From Morinoia aosen (lineage: Eukaryota > Arthropoda > Malacostraca > Amphipoda > Talitridae): DNA of 64,000 bases. Below are positions 63,618-64,000 of the stretch, one piece after another; position 1 is the stretch's first letter, and every line of letters begins with the position of its first letter. Below the pieces are notes generated by a model. That model saw only the letters and a program-made list of their open reading frames with translations, was not told the DNA's origin and searched no databases. The translations under genes and the position numbers were made by a program. The DNA lies in NCBI GenBank assembly GCA_030386875.1, contig CM059563.1:35130139-35194138 (forward strand), in the 5' to 3' direction.

Positions 63618-64000
63618 ATGGCGATAGGAGCTGAAGAAGGAACCGAAATCTTTTTACAATGGAATCTCCAGGGAATGACCTCATCCAAAGAAGATCTAAT
63701 TCACTTAATAGATACATATAAGCCGGCTGTGGTAGCAGTCCAGGAAACTTTCTATGGCAATAATTTTATATCTCCAATAGCTGGATACAATGGTTTATGC
63801 AAACAAGGCCACTTTAATAATAGATTTCATGGAGGAGTAGCTCTGTATATTCACTCATCAATACCAACCCAGAAACTCAAGATTCAATCATCCCTTCAAA
63901 TCATAAGCGCAAGAATACACCTAACTTGTTGTAAAATAATTACAGTTGCATCTATATACCTGCCGCCAGGTTCCAATGTTAACCTCAACGAGCTGTCTGC
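63618..64000 (+). CDS. LINE family B ORF2, endonuclease start, truncated by window
   Basis: ATG at 63618 opens a frame with no stop to 64000. FLQWNLQGMTSSKEDLIHLI carries the first Asn motif; VVAVQETFYGN has the catalytic Glu motif; FHGGVALYIHSS and ITVASIYLPPG follow. This is the N-terminal half of an APE-type endonuclease in I-like LINEs. The start overlaps no ORF1 sequence; ORF1 ends 185 bp earlier. The frame is intact within the window. Confidence 0.88.
   Translation, partial: MAIGAEEGTEIFLQWNLQGMTSSKEDLIHLIDTYKPAVVAVQETFYGNNFISPIAGYNGLCKQGHFNNRFHGGVALYIHSSIPTQKLKIQSSLQIISARIHLTCCKIITVASIYLPPGSNVNLNELS

Larger units (their letters stand above)
61045..64000 (+). mobile_element. I-like LINE (family B) with doubled ORF1, runs off window
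   Basis: 5' UTR-like sequence to 61459, then two consecutive ORF1 modules (61460-62394 and 62395-63432) and an ORF2 endonuclease start at 63618 that is open to the window edge. Assignment to the I/Jockey-like group rests on three CCHC knuckles in ORF1 and the QWNLQGMTSSKEDL start of ORF2. The exact 5' end is not known. Confidence 0.85.

Overview
This is a window of intron-rich animal nuclear DNA, most likely from an arthropod. No bacterial genes or operons are visible. The one host gene I can support is the 3' part of a protein O-mannosyltransferase 2 gene (POMT2, called twisted in Drosophila). It lies on the + strand as 14 coding exons between 3923 and 50646. All exon phases agree, giving 635 codons before a stop, and the 5' coding exons lie upstream of the window. 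I call it an arthropod from the transposon mix (mariner, Mag-type Ty3/gypsy, CR1/L2-like and I-like LINEs, piggyBac-type MITEs) and a POMT2 that is clearly but distantly similar to the human protein. The species is not determinable here; a crustacean is possible but unproven.

Layout. 1-3916: two related minisatellites; the second runs to within a few bases of the first recognised exon. 3923-9543: POMT2 exons 1-6 with several local tandem duplications at or near exon ends. 9544-23108: a 13.6-kb intron holding a CR1/L2-like LINE whose 3' UTR is split by a probable solo LTR, a hAT element containing a TA-target transposon that itself carries a tRNA-type SINE, and a fold-back element with a MITE inside it. 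23109-35098: exons 7-11 and smaller repeats. The exon 8 donor appears to be GC rather than GT. 35099-45161: a 10-kb intron containing a complete Ty3/gypsy-type retrotransposon with 983-986-bp LTRs, a 5-bp target duplication, and the unusual order gag-protease-integrase-RT-RNase H. Its 5' LTR is interrupted by a TTA-target transposon that carries a small hAT element. 45162-50646: exons 12-14. The last 44 bp of exon 12 plus its donor are repeated nine times in tandem, and two mariner-family relics lie nearby.

50647-64000: downstream of POMT2. A decayed Mag-type Ty3/gypsy element (51454-59019) has a palindromic tandem SINE array inserted in its protease, with a 12-bp target duplication, and a second 1.7-kb insertion in its integrase. 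Next come a 5'-truncated minus-strand copy of the same LINE family seen at 11 kb, and the 5' half of an I-like LINE. That LINE has two consecutive ORF1 modules, each with an RNA-binding-like region and three zinc knuckles, ahead of an endonuclease ORF that runs off the window.

Nearly all mobile-element reading frames are broken by stops, frameshifts or insertions, so the window is mostly an archive of nested insertions around one housekeeping glycosyltransferase gene. The items most worth following up are the integrase-before-RT element, the four covarying hairpins in its LTR, the repeated POMT2 exon ends with their splice donors, the doubled ORF1 LINE and the inverted tandem SINE array.
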